DNA of 64,000 nucleotides from an uncultured Burkholderiales bacterium (GTDB lineage Bacteria; Pseudomonadota; Gammaproteobacteria; Burkholderiales; Burkholderiaceae_C): contig CALTTG010000003.1 in the NCBI GenBank assembly GCA_943908475.1, positions 74,132 to 138,131 of the forward strand, in the 5' to 3' direction. Positions 24,977 through 33,626 of this stretch are shown in pieces. The notes under the pieces are model-generated. The model was given only the letters and a program-made list of their open reading frames with translations, made no database searches and had not been told where the DNA came from. Numbering within the stretch: position 1 is the stretch's first letter; each line of letters starts with the position of its first letter. Position numbers and translations under genes: made by a program.

Positions 24977-26182
24977 TCAAACCACGTGACGGATGTTCAT
25001 GCCATGCCGCCCCTGCGCCTTGACCCGATACAGCATGTCATCGGCAAGCTTGAGCAGGTCGGCCGCGCGGGTGGATCGTCGGCCGTGCAACACCACCCCA
25101 CCGATGCTCACGGTGACATGCAGGGCCGTGTCTGAAGCCTCATGGGCCAGCCCCAGGTCGTCCACATGCTGCAAGATGCGACGCGCCACCTGCTGAGCCC
25201 CGCTCAGGTCGGTGTCGGCGAGCACCACCACAAACTCTTCGCCGCCGAACCGGGCGATGGCGTCACCCGGGCGCTGCAGCGCCGTGCGCATGGCCTGCGC
25301 CACCGTGACCAGGCACGCATCGCCGGCCAAATGCCCATGCAAGTCATTGAAGCGCTTGAAGTGGTCAATGTCGATCATCAATACGGCCATGGACGACCGG
25401 TTCCGGATCGATCGTTGCCACTCTTGATTCAAGAACTCATTGAGTGAACGACGATTGGGCAGGTTGGTCAACGGGTCCCGGTGTGCCATTTCATCGAGAC
25501 CTTGATTGGCGGCCTTCAACTGGGTCTGCGTCTCGTGCACCCGGATGGCCATCATGAAATGGTCGCGATCTCGCTCCTCGTTGAGGAACACGCAGAAGAG
25601 GCCCACTCCACTCGCGAACAACAGCTGCACCACGTATTGCGTCGTCAGATCGGCCACGCCGCCAGCCAACATGAAGGGGGCGATGGCCAGGTTCAGGGTG
25701 GTGAACTTCAAGGCCGCGCGCAAGGACGGTCTCAATCCACACATGTAGACGATCACGATCACCGGGCACAAAGCCGCCGCGTATCGGGCAAAGGCAGGGT
25801 CTCGATAAGCCACCACCCCAATGGAAACCGTGGCATGAATCGCAAAGGCTGACCACGGCAACCAACGCTCGCGCGACACGAGGCCATGGGGTCGTCTGAG
25901 AACCCATATCGACCCACCGATGACGCTCCAACCGAAGACGGTGGTGACCACATAGAGCCACTCGTCGTGCCTCATGGGGAAACGCCACAACACGATGCAA
26001 CCCAATGCAGAAAACAGCACATCCACGGCCACCAGCGACAGCCACCACAGGTCCAAAAGGCGCCTGAATTGACTGGCCCGGTAAATCTCGAACAGCGGTT
26101 GCAAGTGGGGGGGCATGCGCCACCGACGATTGACCGCGCAGAAACGCAGCGGCGCCACCCCATGATTGTTTTGGACGTCCAT
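24977..26182 (-). CDS. Membrane-bound diguanylate cyclase
   Basis: A 401-residue protein with an N-terminal block of about six membrane helices (residues 45-200), a short linker helix, and a C-terminal GGDEF domain. The active-site loop is GGEEF (313-317), and the inhibitory I-site RPGD (304-307) stands five residues before it, so it should make c-di-GMP with product inhibition. The metal-binding DIDHFKRFND segment and HRDPLTNLPNRR are intact. GGAGG before ATG 26182 decides the start. The membrane sensor type was not assigned to a known MASE class. Confidence 0.9.
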   Translation of the reverse strand: MDVQNNHGVAPLRFCAVNRRWRMPPHLQPLFEIYRASQFRRLLDLWWLSLVAVDVLFSALGCIVLWRFPMRHDEWLYVVTTVFGWSVIGGSIWVLRRPHGLVSRERWLPWSAFAIHATVSIGVVAYRDPAFARYAAALCPVIVIVYMCGLRPSLRAALKFTTLNLAIAPFMLAGGVADLTTQYVVQLLFASGVGLFCVFLNEERDRDHFMMAIRVHETQTQLKAANQGLDEMAHRDPLTNLPNRRSLNEFLNQEWQRSIRNRSSMAVLMIDIDHFKRFNDLHGHLAGDACLVTVAQAMRTALQRPGDAIARFGGEEFVVVLADTDLSGAQQVARRILQHVDDLGLAHEASDTALHVTVSIGGVVLHGRRSTRAADLLKLADDMLYRVKAQGRHGMNIRHVV

Positions 26183-26376
26183 GCAGCCTCCAGGGCTTGA
26201 CGATTGCCTCAGCTCAAGCGCACAGGCTAAGCGTTCAGGGCGCACGGGTTAACCGTGGAAACATCTGTTTACAGCGGGCCTGAATCGGCGTAATGTATCT
26301 GTCTTACCAAATGGATGCCCCCGACCACCGCCCCCGGCGGCCAACGCCTGCTTGACTTGCGCATTTGGCGCAAAAT

Positions 26377-26390
26377 ATGATGATCGTCAT
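26377..26390. promoter_or_regulatory. TetR operator-like dyad, copy 1
   Basis: ATGATGATCGTCAT is a near-perfect 14-bp palindrome (one mismatched pair) that overlaps the candidate start codons of the TetR gene. A closely related dyad lies at the start of the MFS gene (27016-27031); both are preceded by CAAA(A)TATGA. It is likely an autoregulatory operator. Confidence 0.6.
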
Positions 26391-26970
26391 GTCTTCCGTG
26401 CCCACACGCAAAGAACTCAGCCACGACCGCATCGTCGATGTGGCCTCACGCGCGATCCGACGCGCAGGGTACAAGGGCGTGGGCGTGGCCGACATCATGA
26501 AAGAAGCAGGCCTGACGCATGGGGGCTTTTATGCGCACTTTGCGTCGCGCGACGCCTTGCTGGTGGAGGCCATGCAACGCGCCGGGCGCGACAGCCACGC
26601 CGCCCTGGCCAACGCCATGACTCGCCGCATGGCCCGGGGCCATTCGCGCTTCGCCGCCCTCGTTGGGTCCTACCTGCACGACTCGAACCTCGACCAAACG
26701 GAGCAAGGATGCGTCGTGGCCGCCTTGGGCTCTGAGATGACGCGCCAAGACGATGCCGTCCGAGAAGAATCTCGCCTGCAAATCAAGGCCCTGATTGAGC
26801 TGGTGGAGCAGGCGCTGCCCCCCCACAGCGAACACGGTCAGGCGGCGGTGATTGCCGCCCACTTGGTCGGGGCGCTGCAACTGGCCCGCACCTTGGGTGG
26901 CTCGGCGGGACGGGCCTTGTTGGCGCAGTCCCGCGCGGCACTGATCCAGCTTCACGACACCCCCAACTGA
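26389..26970 (+). CDS. TetR-family regulator of adjacent MFS exporter
   Basis: A 193-residue TetR protein. The HTH is at the N-terminus (RIVDVASRAIRRAGYKGVGVADIMKEAGLTHGGFYAHFASRDALL) and the C-terminal domain is typical of the AcrR/QacR-like groups. Three in-frame ATGs occur (26377, 26380, 26389). The first two are part of the palindrome, so the third is preferred. The MFS exporter and thioesterase genes follow on the same strand. A matching operator at the exporter start supports repression of export until an inducer binds. Confidence 0.88.
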   Translation: MSSVPTRKELSHDRIVDVASRAIRRAGYKGVGVADIMKEAGLTHGGFYAHFASRDALLVEAMQRAGRDSHAALANAMTRRMARGHSRFAALVGSYLHDSNLDQTEQGCVVAALGSEMTRQDDAVREESRLQIKALIELVEQALPPHSEHGQAAVIAAHLVGALQLARTLGGSAGRALLAQSRAALIQLHDTPN

Positions 26971-27015
26971 CGCCCTCGCCTTCCATGCCCTCCCAACCCA
27001 GCGCACGCGATCAAA

Positions 27016-27031
27016 TATGACGGCCATCATA
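27016..27031. promoter_or_regulatory. TetR operator-like dyad, copy 2
   Basis: TATGACGGCCATCATA is a 16-bp palindrome with one mismatched pair, overlapping the first possible ATG of the MFS gene (27017). It shares the TATGA...TCAT arms and the upstream CAAAT with the dyad at 26377-26390, pointing to one regulator for both genes. Confidence 0.6.
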
Positions 27032-28399
27032 AATTCAAAGCCCCCCATGGCATCCCCCTGGCGGGCGTTCTGGATTGCCTGCAGCGCCGTCTTCCTCGTG
27101 TCGCTTGACTCGACCATGTTGTTCGCGGCCTTCGATGCATTGCGCCTGAGCTTCAGGGACACCGACATGGCCACGCTGTCGTGGGTGCTCAATGCGTACA
27201 CCGTCGTCTATGCCGCCATGCTGATCCCGGCCGGTGGTCTGGCCGATGCGCACGGGCGCAGGCGCATCTTTCAGCTGGGGCTGACGGTGTTCATCGCGGC
27301 CTCGGTGGCCTGCGGCTTGGCGCCTTCGGTCGAGGGCTTGATCGTGGCCCGCGTGCTGCAGGCCGTGGGTGCGGCACTGCTGACGCCAGCCTCCATGTCC
27401 ATCGTGATGGCGGCCTTCCCGGTGGAGCGCCGGGCCCTGGTCATCAGCTTGTGGGGCGCGGTGGGCGGCCTGGCCGCAGCAGTGGGCCCCAGCCTGGGCA
27501 GTTGGGTCACCGCGCAGTGGGGGTGGCCCTGGGCCTTCTACATCAACGTGCCAGTGGGCCTGTGGGCGCTTTGGCAGAGCCGCTCACACCTCCAGGAATC
27601 GAGCAACCCGGCGCAGCGCCGCCGCGTGGACGTGGTGGGCCTGATGCTGCTCATGGCCTGCGTGGGCGCGGTGGCACTGGCCATCGTGGAAAGCGAATCC
27701 CCCGCCTGGTCGCCGACGCAGATCGCCTCGGTGGCCGGCGCTGGTTCGCTGGCCGGCATCGCCTTTGTGCTGTGGGCACGCGTGCACCCCGCACCACTGC
27801 TGGATTTGTCGCTGTTCGCCCACCCCACCTACCGCTATGTGAATGCCGCCACCCTGGCCTTTGGCACCGCGTTCTCGATGATGTTCCTGGGTTTCTTTTT
27901 CTTCATGACCCACATCTGGCACTACAGCCTGCCGCAGGCGGGCCTGGCCGTGACGCCCGGGCCGCTGATGGTGATGCCCACGGCCATCCTCACCGGGCGC
28001 CTGGCGGGCCGGCTGGGCCACCGACCCTTCCTGGTTGGCGGCGCACTGGTGTATGCGTGCAGCGGCCTGTGGCTGATGCTGGTCCCTGGCGCAGAGCCCG
28101 ACTACCTGCGCGCCTGGTTGCCCGGCTTGCTGATGAGTGGCGTGGGGGTCGGCCTGGTGCTGCCCTCTCTGGCCGGGGCCGCAGTGAGCCGCCTGCCGAC
28201 CGAGCACTACGCGGTGGGCGCCGCCTTCAACCAGGCCACGCGCCAGATCGGCAGCGTGCTGGGCGTCGCCATCACCGTGAGCCTGCTGGGCCACACCGGT
28301 CTGGCCCTTGCCGATTTCAACGCGCTGTACGGCCTGCACATCAGCCTGGCGATGCTCACGGGCCTGCTGTGCCTGCAGGTCAGCACCCGTCCGCGCTGA
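27017..28399 (+). CDS. MFS transporter, DHA2-like drug:H+ antiporter
   Basis: A 460-residue major facilitator protein with about 14 hydrophobic segments, typical of the DHA2 (EmrB/QacA) group. It has the loop 2-3 motif GGLADAHGRRRIF near residue 75 and the motif-C-like region near 140-155 (LWGAVGGLAAAVGPSLGSW). Such proteins export hydrophobic compounds, antiseptics or metabolites. The ATG at 27017 lies in the operator; ATG 27047 (450 residues) is also possible. It lies 46 bases after the TetR gene and is followed by a thioesterase. Confidence 0.88.
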   Translation: MTAIINSKPPMASPWRAFWIACSAVFLVSLDSTMLFAAFDALRLSFRDTDMATLSWVLNAYTVVYAAMLIPAGGLADAHGRRRIFQLGLTVFIAASVACGLAPSVEGLIVARVLQAVGAALLTPASMSIVMAAFPVERRALVISLWGAVGGLAAAVGPSLGSWVTAQWGWPWAFYINVPVGLWALWQSRSHLQESSNPAQRRRVDVVGLMLLMACVGAVALAIVESESPAWSPTQIASVAGAGSLAGIAFVLWARVHPAPLLDLSLFAHPTYRYVNAATLAFGTAFSMMFLGFFFFMTHIWHYSLPQAGLAVTPGPLMVMPTAILTGRLAGRLGHRPFLVGGALVYACSGLWLMLVPGAEPDYLRAWLPGLLMSGVGVGLVLPSLAGAAVSRLPTEHYAVGAAFNQATRQIGSVLGVAITVSLLGHTGLALADFNALYGLHISLAMLTGLLCLQVSTRPR

Positions 28400-28436
28400 A
28401 CACCACCCTCTCCCCACACAACCCAAGGAACCCAAC

Positions 28437-28988
28437 ATGGATGCCCACCACGTGACTGAACAATGGATGCGCGAAGAACAGGCCGTGCGCGCCCGCCTGC
28501 GCCCCACCGATGCGCCGCGCCCCACGCTGCGGATGGCGGAGTTGTCTGGGCTGGAGGTCCTGAACGCCATCTTCGCGGGCGAACTGCCGCCGCCGCCCAT
28601 CGGCGAAACGCTGGACTTCTTGCCCATTCGCATGGCACCTGGCGAGGCGGTGTTTCAAGGGCGCCCACAGCGGCGGCACTACAACCCATTGGGCACCGTG
28701 CACGGCGGCTGGTTTGCCACCCTGCTCGACTCGGCCGTGGGCTGCGCCATCCACACCACGCTGCCAGCCGGTCGCGGCTACACCACGCTGGAGCTCAAGG
28801 TCAACCTGGTGCGCGCACTGACCGACGCGGTGCCCCTGGTGCGTGCGGAAGGCAAAGTCATCCACGCAGGACGCCAGACCGGCACCGCCGAAGGCCGCAT
28901 CGTGGGGCCCGATGGCAAGCTCTATGCCCATGCCACCACCACCTGCCTGATCTTCGACCTGCCTCCGGCGGGCCCTCAGCGCGCGTGA
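28437..28988 (+). CDS. PaaI-type hotdog-fold thioesterase
   Basis: A 183-residue hotdog-fold protein with the PaaI-family core YNPLGTVHGGWFATLLDS near residues 82-99, containing the H-G-G motif and active-site Asp, followed by the TTLELKVNLVRAL strand and KVIHAGRQTGTAEGRI. Members hydrolyse acyl-CoA or aryl-CoA thioesters in the cytoplasm. AAGGAA lies seven bases before the ATG. It is co-oriented with the TetR/MFS pair, so it may detoxify CoA esters of the exported compound (inference). Its 3' end overlaps the convergent LysR gene by 13 bases. Confidence 0.88.
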   Translation: MDAHHVTEQWMREEQAVRARLRPTDAPRPTLRMAELSGLEVLNAIFAGELPPPPIGETLDFLPIRMAPGEAVFQGRPQRRHYNPLGTVHGGWFATLLDSAVGCAIHTTLPAGRGYTTLELKVNLVRALTDAVPLVRAEGKVIHAGRQTGTAEGRIVGPDGKLYAHATTTCLIFDLPPAGPQRA

Positions 28989-29950
28989 ACCACCTTGCCC
29001 TCGGGAGGTGCCAACTGCCCCACCAGGAAGTCCACCATGGCCCTGAGCTTGGGGGGCACCACCCGCTGCGGCGGCCACAAGGCCCAGGCTTGTGCGCCAA
29101 ACGCGCCCTGTGGCGCCCATGCGGGCAAGGCTTCTCGCAAGCGCCCTGTGGCCAGGTCATCGGCCACCACGAAACGCGGCAACAAGCCGAGCCCCATGTC
29201 GGCCAACAGCAAGTCACGCACCACATCGCTGCTGTTGACCAAGACCGGGCCTGACACGGCCACGGTGCAGACCTGCCCCTCGTGCCTGCTGGTGCGCGCC
29301 CCAGCACGCGTCGCAAAGCCCCAGGTCATGGGCTTGCCCGGCTGACTCACCCCAAAGGGCAGGCACGGCAGGTCGACCAACTGCTCGGGGTGCGACAGCC
29401 GCTTGCCGCGCAAGAAGCGCGGCGAGGCGCACAACACGAAGTCAAAGGCATGAATGGGGCGCCCAGCCAAGGCGCCAGGGGGCTCGTCGGTGAGCCGAAT
29501 GGCCAAATCCAGCCCCTCTTCCCACAAGTCAACATGCCGATTGACCAGCAACAGTTCAACCTGGATCTCTGGATGCTGGCGATGAAACGCAGGCAGCAGT
29601 GGCCCCAACACGTGCTTGCCATACGACACCGAGGCGGTCATGCGCAAACACCCTGAGGGCCGGGAGGCGAGCGACGACAACGAGGCCGAGGCATCTTCCA
29701 TGGCACGCACCATCGTGGCCGCATGCTCGTACAAGACCCGACCTGCTTCCGTGACGGTCATGCGCCGAGTGGTGCGGTGCAATAGCGAGACACCCAGGCG
29801 AAGCTCCAGGCGCTGGATCTGCTTGCTGACGGCCGATTTGCCCAGCCCCAACGCCTGAGCGGCGGCCGTAAAGCCCCGGGTCTCGACCACCTTCGCAAAC
29901 ACCAACAGATCGGCCACGTGCTGGCTTTGCGGCAGAAAGGCGTCGCCCAT
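28976..29950 (-). CDS. LysR-family transcriptional regulator
   Basis: A 324-residue LysR regulator with the N-terminal winged helix (VVETRGFTAAAQALGLGKSAVSKQIQRLE, about 22-50) and a two-lobe effector domain. It is most like the CrgA/DsdC-type group that lacks a cysteine-based sensor. It diverges from two tautomerase-fold genes. A dyad (GTTTCC-N5-GGAAAC) lies two bases upstream of its start, in the right place for a LysR box controlling both directions. The inducer is unknown. Confidence 0.88.
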   Translation of the reverse strand: MGDAFLPQSQHVADLLVFAKVVETRGFTAAAQALGLGKSAVSKQIQRLELRLGVSLLHRTTRRMTVTEAGRVLYEHAATMVRAMEDASASLSSLASRPSGCLRMTASVSYGKHVLGPLLPAFHRQHPEIQVELLLVNRHVDLWEEGLDLAIRLTDEPPGALAGRPIHAFDFVLCASPRFLRGKRLSHPEQLVDLPCLPFGVSQPGKPMTWGFATRAGARTSRHEGQVCTVAVSGPVLVNSSDVVRDLLLADMGLGLLPRFVVADDLATGRLREALPAWAPQGAFGAQAWALWPPQRVVPPKLRAMVDFLVGQLAPPEGKVVHAR

Positions 29951-29951
29951 T

Positions 29952-29984
29952 GTTTCCCCCTTGGAAACGGTGAAGTGTTTTCAC
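29952..29984. promoter_or_regulatory. LysR-type dyads in divergent promoter
   Basis: GTTTCC (29952-29957) and GGAAAC (29963-29968) form a perfect dyad with the T-N11-A pattern of LysR boxes. GTGAA (29970-29974) and TTCAC (29980-29984) form a second. They lie between the LysR start and the tautomerase gene and may be the regulatory and activation sites. Confidence 0.5.
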
Positions 29985-30046
29985 AGCATATTGTCCATTC
30001 GCGGCAATGCCAAGACGATGAAGGCCTCATCACCCCGGAGCCCACC

Positions 30047-30457
30047 ATGCCCCTTCTGACCCTCGACCTCTGCAGCGAACCCTTGACGCCTGCACAACGC
30101 CACACCGTGCAACAAGGCTTGACGCACCTGATGACATCCCGGCTGGGCAAAGTGGCCCAACTGACCGTGGTGCAACTGCGCGAACACGCCGACCGATCGA
30201 TGTGGTCCGTGGGCGGGCGCCCCTTGGCCCACGATGAATGGTGTGCCAGCCTGCACGTGAGCATCACCGAAGGCACCAACGACCTCACCCAGCACAGCGA
30301 GTTTCTGGCAGCGGCGCATGCGCTGCTGCAAACCACCCTGGGCAGCCCACCCTCGGCCCCGCTGTACATCGTGTTGAACAACGTGCCTGCGGCACACTGG
30401 GGCTACGGAGGCCAGACCCAAGCCAGCCGACGTGTGACCGCCCACGCACCCCATTGA
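30047..30457 (+). CDS. Tautomerase-family protein with N-terminal proline
   Basis: A 136-residue protein of the 4-oxalocrotonate tautomerase/MIF superfamily in its longer form. After Met removal it would begin with Pro (MPLLTLDL), the catalytic base of the family. The NNVPAAHWGYGGQ segment near the C-terminus resembles other members. GGAG precedes the ATG by eight bases. It is followed after 12 bases by a second tautomerase-fold gene and diverges from a LysR gene. The substrate is unknown; keto-enol tautomerisation or dehalogenation are typical of the fold. Confidence 0.75.
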   Translation: MPLLTLDLCSEPLTPAQRHTVQQGLTHLMTSRLGKVAQLTVVQLREHADRSMWSVGGRPLAHDEWCASLHVSITEGTNDLTQHSEFLAAAHALLQTTLGSPPSAPLYIVLNNVPAAHWGYGGQTQASRRVTAHAPH

Positions 30458-30469
30458 GAACCACCCACC

Positions 30470-30859
30470 ATGGCCCAAGTCAAAATCTACGCCCGGTGCA
30501 GCCTGCTCCAACACAGCCAGCCACTCATCTCTCAAGCGATTCATGCCGCCGTGGTGTCGGCGCTGCAGTACCCACCCGACAAGAAGTTTCACCGCTTCTT
30601 TCCCATGGCAGACAGTGACTTCATTCACCCCACCGACCGAAGCGAGCGTTACACCATCATCGAGGTGTCGATGTTTGAAGGCCGCAGCGAGGCCGCCAAG
30701 CGGGCATTGATCCAGGCCCTGTTTGACCACCTGAAGCAGGTGGCTGCCATCGAACCACAAGATGTGGAAATCACCCTTTTTGAGACCCCTCGCGTCAACT
30801 GGGGCATTCGAGGCGTGAACGGAGAGGACCTGACCTTGGGGTATGCGGTGACGGTGTGA
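30470..30859 (+). CDS. Tautomerase-fold protein without N-terminal proline
   Basis: A 129-residue tautomerase-superfamily protein of the Tautomerase_2-like group, with FHRFFPMADSDFIHP, RSERYTIIEVSMFEGRSEAAK and VEITLFETPRVNWGIRG. Residue 2 is Ala, so the catalytic Pro1 is missing; related family members also lack it, so this may be an inherited feature. It is the second gene of the pair, 12 bases after the first, and presumably acts in the same response. The function is unknown. Confidence 0.75.
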   Translation: MAQVKIYARCSLLQHSQPLISQAIHAAVVSALQYPPDKKFHRFFPMADSDFIHPTDRSERYTIIEVSMFEGRSEAAKRALIQALFDHLKQVAAIEPQDVEITLFETPRVNWGIRGVNGEDLTLGYAVTV

Positions 30860-30874
30860 GTGAGAGGGGGCAGG

Positions 30875-31573
30875 TCAGTCATGCTTGCGCAGTTCAGCCG
30901 ATGACAGAGACACAGCATAGATGGCAGGCGCGTTGAGCACAGGTGCGTGTGCGCCATGTCGAGCAATCTGTAGCATTGCTTGGCCGATGACCTCGGTGCT
31001 GAGCACATGCGATGGCAACAGCTTTCTCCCGACCGTGAGCAAAGGACCCAGCACCTTGTAGAAGACTCGGTAAGAATCCGTTTTCGAAACCTGATTGTTC
31101 AGCGGCTGGATGATGGCGGGCCTGATTGCGTGAACGCGTTTGAAGGGAAGGCGAAGAAGTGCGTTCTCGGTCTTGCCTCGCACGCGTGCCCACATGGAAT
31201 GACCTTGCTCGCTGCTATCAGCGCCAGCTCCAGAGACGTACACGAACGTGGCGTTGGGGCTGAGCTTGGCCAAGCGCTCCGCCAGCAACAGCGTCAATCG
31301 GTAGGTCACGACGGTGTACTGTTCTTCCGTCATACCGGATGACGACACGCCCAAGCAATAAAAACAGGCATCCACACCGCGCAGTTCATCGTCCAAGATA
31401 GTAGAGGGGTCGATTGCGAAGTTGGGCCGCACGGATTGAACAAGCTTGGCATGAGCCATGGCAAGTGCTGTACGGCCAACCGAGACCACTTGTTCGACAT
31501 CGGGCGCACGAAGGCACTCTCGCAGTACGCCACCGCCCACCATCCCTGAAGCTCCAAATATCAGAACGCGCAT
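30875..31573 (-). CDS. NAD(P)-binding Rossmann-fold (atypical SDR/epimerase-like) protein
   Basis: A 232-residue atypical SDR. The glycine motif is GASGMVGGGV (8-17), and a mid-chain VYVSGAGAD stands where the catalytic Ser strand is expected. No standard YxxxK is clear, as in NmrA-like and epimerase-like members. It is the last of three leftward genes (SDR, AraC, this one) in a block of lower GC content. The substrate is unknown. It may bind NAD(P)H as a sensor or reduce an intermediate. Confidence 0.75.
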   Translation of the reverse strand: MRVLIFGASGMVGGGVLRECLRAPDVEQVVSVGRTALAMAHAKLVQSVRPNFAIDPSTILDDELRGVDACFYCLGVSSSGMTEEQYTVVTYRLTLLLAERLAKLSPNATFVYVSGAGADSSEQGHSMWARVRGKTENALLRLPFKRVHAIRPAIIQPLNNQVSKTDSYRVFYKVLGPLLTVGRKLLPSHVLSTEVIGQAMLQIARHGAHAPVLNAPAIYAVSLSSAELRKHD

Positions 31574-31584
31574 GGTTGACTCGC

Positions 31585-32610
31585 CTAGATGTCGTTGTGA
31601 CCGACCGCAGCGTGTGCATCACGCCAATCGGAAGGGGTTTGGTTCTCCCATTGCCTGAAGGCACGGAAGAATGAGTTCTGATCCTCGTAGCCCAGCAAAT
31701 AGGCAATTTCGATCAGCGTCAGTGAGCTGTCTGCCAGATGCTCGAGCGCCATCTGATGTCGGGTCTGACTCACCAATGTTTGGAAGCTGACGCCTTCATC
31801 CGTCAGGCGGCGTTGTAGAGATCGTTCGCTCATCGCAAGTTCAGCGGCCACCGAGCGAATATCCGGGCGACCGGCTGTCAAACGACGTCGCAGAACCCAC
31901 TTGGTCTGCTCCGCCACAGAATCGGAAGCTCCGTGATGCCTGAGGCGCCTGTCCAGTTCCGGTGCAAGAACATCGAGCAGTTCCTTGTTGTGAGTGATGA
32001 AAAGCTTGTCGAGGTCTTCTCGTCGGAACGCCATGCAGTCGACCTTCGTGTCGAACTTGATCTCACAGCTGAAGTACCTCTCGAGTGCCGACCTTGACGC
32101 GGCCGGACGAGCGAGCTCCAGCGACAGAGGTGCGAGTCGCTCACCTGTTCCTCTGCGGCCCAGTTCCACGAACGACGCCATCGTCGCGTCAACCAACGAA
32201 CGCGGGGCCACTTCTGACTCTCCATGAGGCCACCGGATGACGAGCTCACCATGGTCAGCAAAATCTTTGACCGAAACTTCCTCGGGTGCGCACAAGCGCT
32301 TGAAACGGGCAACCCGACTCAGTGCGTCGCGGAACGTGCGTGCGTGCTGTGCCGCGACAAAAGCGAGAGGCATCACAGCCCCGTCCAGCCCCGTTGCAAT
32401 GCGAAGGCCAATGGTCGAGTCTTGGCTGACCGCTTCGATGGCCCGCCACAGGGCGAAGAACTGCGTCGTGGCAATCGGCGCGTCGTTCCTCAGGACGCTC
32501 AGTGGCAGGTTCGCGCGTCGAATGACCTCTGCACGGTCAACCCCTGTCCGCTTGAGGCCCTCCCACAGCGTGGCCGGAATCTTCAACTTGTCTGGAACGG
32601 TGCTGTTCAT
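31585..32610 (-). CDS. AraC-family regulator
   Basis: A 341-residue AraC regulator of the arabinose-binding-N-terminus type. It has a ligand domain to about residue 230 and two helix-turn-helix units (VAAELAMSERSLQRRLTDEG and LIEIAYLLGYEDQNSFFRAFRQWE). It sits between an SDR (5 bases upstream) and a Rossmann-fold gene (11 bases downstream) on the same strand, so the trio is one operon. Regulator inside the operon suggests autoregulated induction by a small molecule that the two enzymes act on. Confidence 0.85.
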   Translation of the reverse strand: MNSTVPDKLKIPATLWEGLKRTGVDRAEVIRRANLPLSVLRNDAPIATTQFFALWRAIEAVSQDSTIGLRIATGLDGAVMPLAFVAAQHARTFRDALSRVARFKRLCAPEEVSVKDFADHGELVIRWPHGESEVAPRSLVDATMASFVELGRRGTGERLAPLSLELARPAASRSALERYFSCEIKFDTKVDCMAFRREDLDKLFITHNKELLDVLAPELDRRLRHHGASDSVAEQTKWVLRRRLTAGRPDIRSVAAELAMSERSLQRRLTDEGVSFQTLVSQTRHQMALEHLADSSLTLIEIAYLLGYEDQNSFFRAFRQWENQTPSDWRDAHAAVGHNDI

Positions 32611-32615
32611 TGCCC

Positions 32616-33380
32616 TTACTTTGCTTGGAAGCCGCCATCCACGTTGAGGATGTGACCGGTGACGAAGCTGGCTTCCTCTGACAGCAGCCAGCAGATGGCG
32701 TTGGCGACTTCTTCGGGGCGGCCCAGGCGATTCATGGGGTGCATCGCCGAGATGCTTGCCTCGTTGTAGTTGGGGTCGCTGCCGCTGAGCTGGACGGCGA
32801 TGATGTCGGTCTTGATGGCGCCAGGAGCCACGCCGTTGATTCGGATGCCTTGAGTCGCGTGATCCAGGGCAGACGACTTGGTCAGGCCCACCACTGCGTG
32901 CTTGGTCGAGGCGTACGGTGCACTCCAGGGGATGCCATTCAGACCGGCGATGGACGCCAGGTTGACGATGGCGCCGCCACCTTGCTTGGCCATCTGAACG
33001 AGTTCGTGTTTCATGCTGAAGTACACGCCCATGATGTTGGTCTCGACCATCTCACGGTAGTTTTCACTGCTCGACTGCACAAGGGTGCCAGTCTCGTTGG
33101 AGACGCCTGCGTTATTGACCGCCATGTCGAGGCGACCGAATTCAGCCACGATGCTGTCAATCATCTTCTTGACCGCGGCTTCATCGGCCACGTCGTTTTG
33201 CACGAAGCGAACCTGTGCACCGTTGCGGGCCGCAGCGGAAACCTCGGCGACGGCTGCCTTGCCAACTTCGGCACGACGACCGCTCAAGATGACTGTGACA
33301 CCTTTGGCGGCAAGCTTGAGTGCGACGGCTTTGCCGATGCCAGTGGCACCGCCAGTGATCAGGGCTACTTGATTGGACAT
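32616..33380 (-). CDS. Short-chain dehydrogenase (3-oxoacyl-ACP reductase-like)
   Basis: A 254-residue classical SDR: TGGATGIG cofactor site (9-16), NNAGVS near residue 89, VNLASIAG with the catalytic Ser near 140, and Y-A-S-T-K (YASTKHAVVG) with Tyr and Lys of the catalytic tetrad. The C-terminal SFVTGHILNVDGGFQAK fits the FabG-like group. AAGGAG lies six bases before ATG 33380, which decides the start. It heads a three-gene operon with an AraC regulator and a Rossmann protein; the substrate is unknown. Confidence 0.88.
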   Translation of the reverse strand: MSNQVALITGGATGIGKAVALKLAAKGVTVILSGRRAEVGKAAVAEVSAAARNGAQVRFVQNDVADEAAVKKMIDSIVAEFGRLDMAVNNAGVSNETGTLVQSSSENYREMVETNIMGVYFSMKHELVQMAKQGGGAIVNLASIAGLNGIPWSAPYASTKHAVVGLTKSSALDHATQGIRINGVAPGAIKTDIIAVQLSGSDPNYNEASISAMHPMNRLGRPEEVANAICWLLSEEASFVTGHILNVDGGFQAK

Positions 33381-33626
33381 TTCAGACTCCTTTTGATGGA
33401 TCGAGAGAAGATCGCGGGATGGAAGAAGTCTAGGAGTTCGATGGCATGAGTCACATTCAGATCGCGCCACATGATATGCAAAGTACGCCAACCATGGGTT
33501 GGGCCAACTGCTTGGTCCGAAGTTGCCGGGCAGTCTGGTGCAGTCATCCGCCAGCGTTCGCTGTCAAACGATCAGGGAAACAGCATCGAATCAGCGTCGT
33601 TGCGAATGGGTGGCGTGTGCCGTGGT

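Noticed and set aside
33381..33626. Small RNA or gene in the gap between the SDR and chrA genes
   Set aside because: Only an 11-bp GTTGG-G-CCAAC palindrome at 33498-33508 was seen; there is no credible promoter, hairpin with U-run, or coding frame.
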